Below are positions 5,768 to 8,293 of a stretch of DNA of 8,293 bases, piece after piece. Positions within the stretch are counted from its first letter, which is position 1; the number at the start of each line of letters is the position of its first letter. The notes beneath the pieces were generated by a model. That model was not told the origin of the DNA, made no database searches, and saw only the letters and a program-made list of their open reading frames with translations. This DNA is from JAGOLU01 sp964542665 (lineage in GTDB: Bacteria; Patescibacteriota; Microgenomatia; UBA1406; GWC2-37-13): NCBI GenBank assembly GCA_964542665.1, contig CAZIUF010000033.1:1-8293 (forward strand). Direction: 5' to 3'. The position numbers and the translations under genes were made by a program.

Positions 5768-6754
5768 TTACATCGTCGATCGATAGACCTTCAATGCTTC
5801 GATCGGACTCAAGTCCTCAGTGACTCCGTAGAGATCTTTCACTTTTCCATCGACTGTCACTGCGGGATTGGTGATACTTTTTTTGATTTGCTCCATGGTT
5901 AGTCCTTGTGCCAGCATGAGCTTTACAAATGACAATTGAGCAAATATATCCTTTCCCAGAGCCTTGGCTACGAAGTTATCCAGTTCTGCAATCCCCTCAA
6001 ATGGACCCGCTGAAAGGTGCACTCCGTTGTTGGCAATGTCGACTTTGTCATATCCAAACTCCCCCGCTCGAGCATACAGCTCACCACGGATTGATCCCGC
6101 ACTGGCCTTCTCGGGGAACGTTGAGCCGATCATATCCCAACGGAGTTTTTTCCATTCGGTTTTGCTATGGCATACCATCAGCACGACTCGGCGATCCGGC
6201 AACGTGAAATACTCTATTTGGTGTGGGTGAAATCCATCCACCAGGAGGAAATCTTGTCCCGCATACGTATATTTTTGGAAATAAAAGCCACCTCTGACTT
6301 TGAGTGATTTTTTGGTAAACCAAAAGGTATCAAGTGCGGTTGGGGTCATGTCAGGAAACTGTTTGAGTGCCTCATGACCGCCGTAAATGGCGATTTTGGA
6401 ACAGTCCTCGCCAAGCAGCTCTGTCATCTTGGCCCGATCAGCCGCAGTCACCATCTGTGAAGCGGTGTTTGACACCATATTGATAAAGCCATAGTGCTTG
6501 GCCATGATGCCTTTTTCCTCGATAAATTTCCCACTCACCACGATCATCCCATCTACTGACACTCCATACTCCTCCAGTTTCGATGCCACCATGGTAACAC
6601 GCTTCAGGTGGTACGATTGGTCGCCCATGAATATTTCGGGTTTGAGAAATACGAGAAACTCGTTGGTGTCGGGAGTCCCAAATACCGGCTCTTGAACAAT
6701 AGTTTTGTAATCTGTTTTGGCCACTTGGGCGACGAGCTTAGCAGGATCAAACAT
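5768..6754 (-). CDS. Nucleoside-diphosphate-kinase-fold protein with a large insertion and C-terminal extension
   Basis: NDKs move the gamma phosphate from ATP to NDPs through a phospho-histidine; typical length is about 140-150 residues, here 328. Two NDK halves are visible. The first, residues 32-89, has FLVFLKPE (K38, matching K12 of human NM23-H1) and KHYGF (Y88 = Y52). The second, residues 175-261, has R205 (R88), IGSTFP (T212 = T94), GSIRGE (R223 = R105), NNGVHLSAG (N243 = N115, catalytic H246 = H118) and E257 (E129). H246 and E257 are 11 residues apart, as in the family. Between the halves lies an insert of about 85 residues (90-174) that I do not recognise. The stretch between R223 and N243 is about 10 residues longer than usual (Kpn-loop region), and 262-328 is an extra helical tail. 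R58 of NM23-H1 seems replaced by D173. Kinase activity is plausible but unproven. ATG 6754 is the only early Met; no Shine-Dalgarno is seen. Confidence 0.75.
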   Translation of the reverse strand: MFDPAKLVAQVAKTDYKTIVQEPVFGTPDTNEFLVFLKPEIFMGDQSYHLKRVTMVASKLEEYGVSVDGMIVVSGKFIEEKGIMAKHYGFINMVSNTASQMVTAADRAKMTELLGEDCSKIAIYGGHEALKQFPDMTPTALDTFWFTKKSLKVRGGFYFQKYTYAGQDFLLVDGFHPHQIEYFTLPDRRVVLMVCHSKTEWKKLRWDMIGSTFPEKASAGSIRGELYARAGEFGYDKVDIANNGVHLSAGPFEGIAELDNFVAKALGKDIFAQLSFVKLMLAQGLTMEQIKKSITNPAVTVDGKVKDLYGVTEDLSPIEALKVYRSTM

Positions 6755-6868
6755 AGGTATAGGTTAATGAAACACTAAATTCTAAAAACTAAACGCTCAA
6801 TGAGTTCAAATACCAACTTCAAACACATTCCATTGTCCCGTTCCAAACTATTCACTATCAATTATCAA
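6755..6868 (-). other. Intergenic tract with degenerate TTTAG heptads
   Basis: This AT-rich gap separates the M16 peptidase gene from the downstream NDK-like gene. Read on the minus strand, 6770-6793 is TTTAGTT, TTTAGAA, TTTAGTG, TTT: an exact 7-nt period. Upstream, TTGAG, TTTGAA, TTGG and TTTGAA words continue at roughly 7-nt steps with one phase slip, after a TTGATAATTGATAG start. A weak promoter may be embedded (TTGAAC 6804-6809, 19 bp, TAGAAT 6779-6784), which would give a leader near 18 nt for the NDK-like gene. No hairpin terminator is visible here, so read-through from the M16 gene is possible. Confidence 0.5.
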
Positions 6869-8203
6869 CTAGATCACTATGTCTTCATGCGCAAATGGTC
6901 CAACGATCGCAAGTCTCAGATTTTCCGGAATTACGATCTTACGAGCTTGTTCGATGATATCTTCGACGGTGACTGACAACATTTTTTGAATCGCTTCATC
7001 TACATTAGCCATTTTTTGTTCCAAAAGCATTTTATTACCATACATACCGGCGACCGACTGACTGTCTTCGAGGCTCAGGAGCAATCTCCCTTTGGACATC
7101 GTCTTGACTCGATCGAGTTCGACTTGGAGTTCTTTTTTGATTTTGTTTCCGTCGACGAGTTTCTCATGTTCGGCGATGATGAGCTTGATCGCCTCATTTA
7201 CCGTATCTGTATCGCAGCGTACACCGGCTGAGGTGACAAGTGAACCGGTCTCAGCATACATATCTCGACTTGTGTTCACGTAGTAACACAGTCCTCTTTT
7301 TTCTCTGATTTCCATAAAGAGTCGTGAGGACATGCCTCCACCCAAAATCGCAGCGAGTAGTCCGAGCGTGTATTTATCCTCGTCCATGAATCCGTAGGGA
7401 GTCGTATAGCCGAGTATAAAGTGAGCTTGCTCAGTTTTTTTGGTAAATATTGATTTACGACCTAGATCCCGGATCGCACTTCGTTTGTCCGGGATGACAT
7501 CTTGAGATGTCACTTTTGATACGTATTGATCGTATGAGTAGTCTTTTGATGCTTTTTGTGCTGGTTTCCAGTGACCGAAAGTGTGCGCGATATTTTCCTC
7601 GATGACTTTTTGCGTAGATTTGATTCCGCCTGCGATCACGAGTACTGCATTGTCCGGATCGTAAAGTTTGTGAATATAGTCGACGAAATCTTGTCGAGTG
7701 AAAGACTTCACTGTCTTTTGGGTGCCGATGATATCCATGCCCAGCGGATGGGAGCCATAGAGCAACTCATCGTACACATTACTCACTTTGGCCTGAGGCA
7801 TATCCTCATACATATGCATCTCCTCCACGATCACCCCTTTTTCTTTATCTATCTCGACCTGATCGAGTTTGGATGCAGTGACCATATCGGCGAGGACGTC
7901 AAGCATGAGCGGGACTTTGTCTGCGGTACCCTTGATCCAATACCCAGTGTGATCATTGGAGGTGAATGCGTTGAAAATACCTCCCATCCCCTCGATCGTT
8001 GAGGATATGGTAAAGCTGTCAGGGTATTTCGCCGATCCTTTGAAGGCCATGTGTTCAAAAAAGTGGGCGATTCCTGAGTTTTTTGCGTTTTCATACCTGC
8101 TTCCTGATCCGACGAGAAGTAATACTGTGGCTGACTCAGCGCCTCCGGTATCGACGAGTATCGTACGGAGGTGATTGGATAGAGTTTTTGAGGTCACATG
8201 CAT
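6869..8203 (-). CDS. M16-family zinc peptidase (processing peptidase / PqqL-like)
   Basis: The 444-residue protein carries the inverted zinc motif HFFEH at residues 47-51 (H47, H51 as ligands, E48 as base). The third ligand E128 follows 77 residues after H51 in VEEMHMYED, the standard HxxEH-x76-E spacing. The second M16 half keeps GGGMSSRLFMEIREKRGL (about 288-305), the Arg/Tyr segment that contacts substrate. Length fits the single-unit M16B group, which works as a dimer, often with a partner. No partner gene is visible in the window. There is no signal peptide, so the enzyme is probably cytoplasmic, degrading peptides or processing an unknown substrate. ATG 8203 is preferred to TTG 8221 because a TATACT hexamer lies at 8212-8217, between the two candidates, 8 nt before the ATG. 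Confidence 0.92.
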   Translation of the reverse strand: MHVTSKTLSNHLRTILVDTGGAESATVLLLVGSGSRYENAKNSGIAHFFEHMAFKGSAKYPDSFTISSTIEGMGGIFNAFTSNDHTGYWIKGTADKVPLMLDVLADMVTASKLDQVEIDKEKGVIVEEMHMYEDMPQAKVSNVYDELLYGSHPLGMDIIGTQKTVKSFTRQDFVDYIHKLYDPDNAVLVIAGGIKSTQKVIEENIAHTFGHWKPAQKASKDYSYDQYVSKVTSQDVIPDKRSAIRDLGRKSIFTKKTEQAHFILGYTTPYGFMDEDKYTLGLLAAILGGGMSSRLFMEIREKRGLCYYVNTSRDMYAETGSLVTSAGVRCDTDTVNEAIKLIIAEHEKLVDGNKIKKELQVELDRVKTMSKGRLLLSLEDSQSVAGMYGNKMLLEQKMANVDEAIQKMLSVTVEDIIEQARKIVIPENLRLAIVGPFAHEDIVI

Positions 8204-8211
8204 AAGTTGCA

Positions 8212-8220
8212 AGTATAGCA
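8212..8220 (-). promoter_or_regulatory. Extended -10 promoter of the M16 peptidase gene
   Basis: On the minus strand TGC directly precedes TATACT, giving a TGn-extended -10 that needs little help from a -35; a TTCACA-like word lies further upstream at a poor 20-bp spacing. The hexamer ends 8 nt before ATG 8203. The remaining sequence to the right edge (8221-8293) is AT-rich and shows no gene I can support. Confidence 0.6.
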
Positions 8221-8293
8221 AAGGAGATGGGAATATATGTGAACGTTTACGAAAAAATTCGAACCTTTTTTAAAACCGAATCGTGTTAGCTCC

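Noticed and set aside
7556..8002. Plus-strand open frame of 148 codons
   Set aside because: It is antisense to the conserved zinc-site half of the M16 peptidase and shows no family motif.
8239..8289. GTG-started 16-codon frame preceded by AAGGAG (8221-8226)
   Set aside because: It is very short, the spacing from AAGGAG is 12 nt, Shine-Dalgarno use is otherwise absent in the window, and it overlaps the M16 upstream region.

Overview
This window looks like a chromosomal segment of a bacterium, most likely a member of the Candidate Phyla Radiation (Patescibacteria). No ribosomal or other taxon-defining gene is present, so the placement is inference. It rests on the gene types (a Thr/Pro-linker secreted protein, a lone M16 peptidase, a small two-helix membrane protein), the absence of clear Shine-Dalgarno sites, and an AT-rich TTTAG-type intergenic tract. 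The standard genetic code fits: stops are TAG, TAA and TGA, and the long frames are open.

Layout. Minus-strand coding fills 1-2292. An exported protein (1-1723) runs off the left edge after 574 codons. It has a signal peptide, a beta-rich N-terminal region, a long Thr/Pro linker, a Trp/Cys/Thr-rich region and a second linker. Upstream of it on the same strand is a 167-residue protein with two membrane helices (1789-2292). A 94-bp divergent promoter region leads rightward to a 123-residue HExxH metallopeptidase (2387-2758). A 904-residue SERCA-type P-type ATPase follows (2890-5604). Right after the ATPase is a 105-bp second copy of the metallopeptidase 3' end (5606-5710), then a perfect 11-bp hairpin (5718-5742). 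The right part is minus strand again: a 328-residue protein with a split nucleoside-diphosphate-kinase fold (5768-6754), a degenerate TTTAG heptad tract, and an M16 zinc peptidase (6869-8203).

Main observations. (1) The ATPase gene is bracketed by direct repeats made of the metallopeptidase 3' end. The two copies differ at six positions, all third codon positions and all silent. This suggests the ATPase segment arrived by recombination with a diverged but functional allele, displacing the original 3' end to the far side; a metagenomic strain chimera is the main alternative. (2) The 328-residue protein keeps the recognisable NDK catalytic residues but carries an insert of about 85 residues, a longer Kpn-loop region and a C-terminal extension. 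(3) Five genes have a -10-like hexamer 8 to 12 nt before the chosen ATG and no Shine-Dalgarno, pointing to leaderless or near-leaderless mRNAs. This pattern also decides three start codons.

The genes do not form one pathway. Export, ion transport, proteolysis and nucleotide metabolism are represented, and no phage, transposase, CRISPR or RNA gene was seen.
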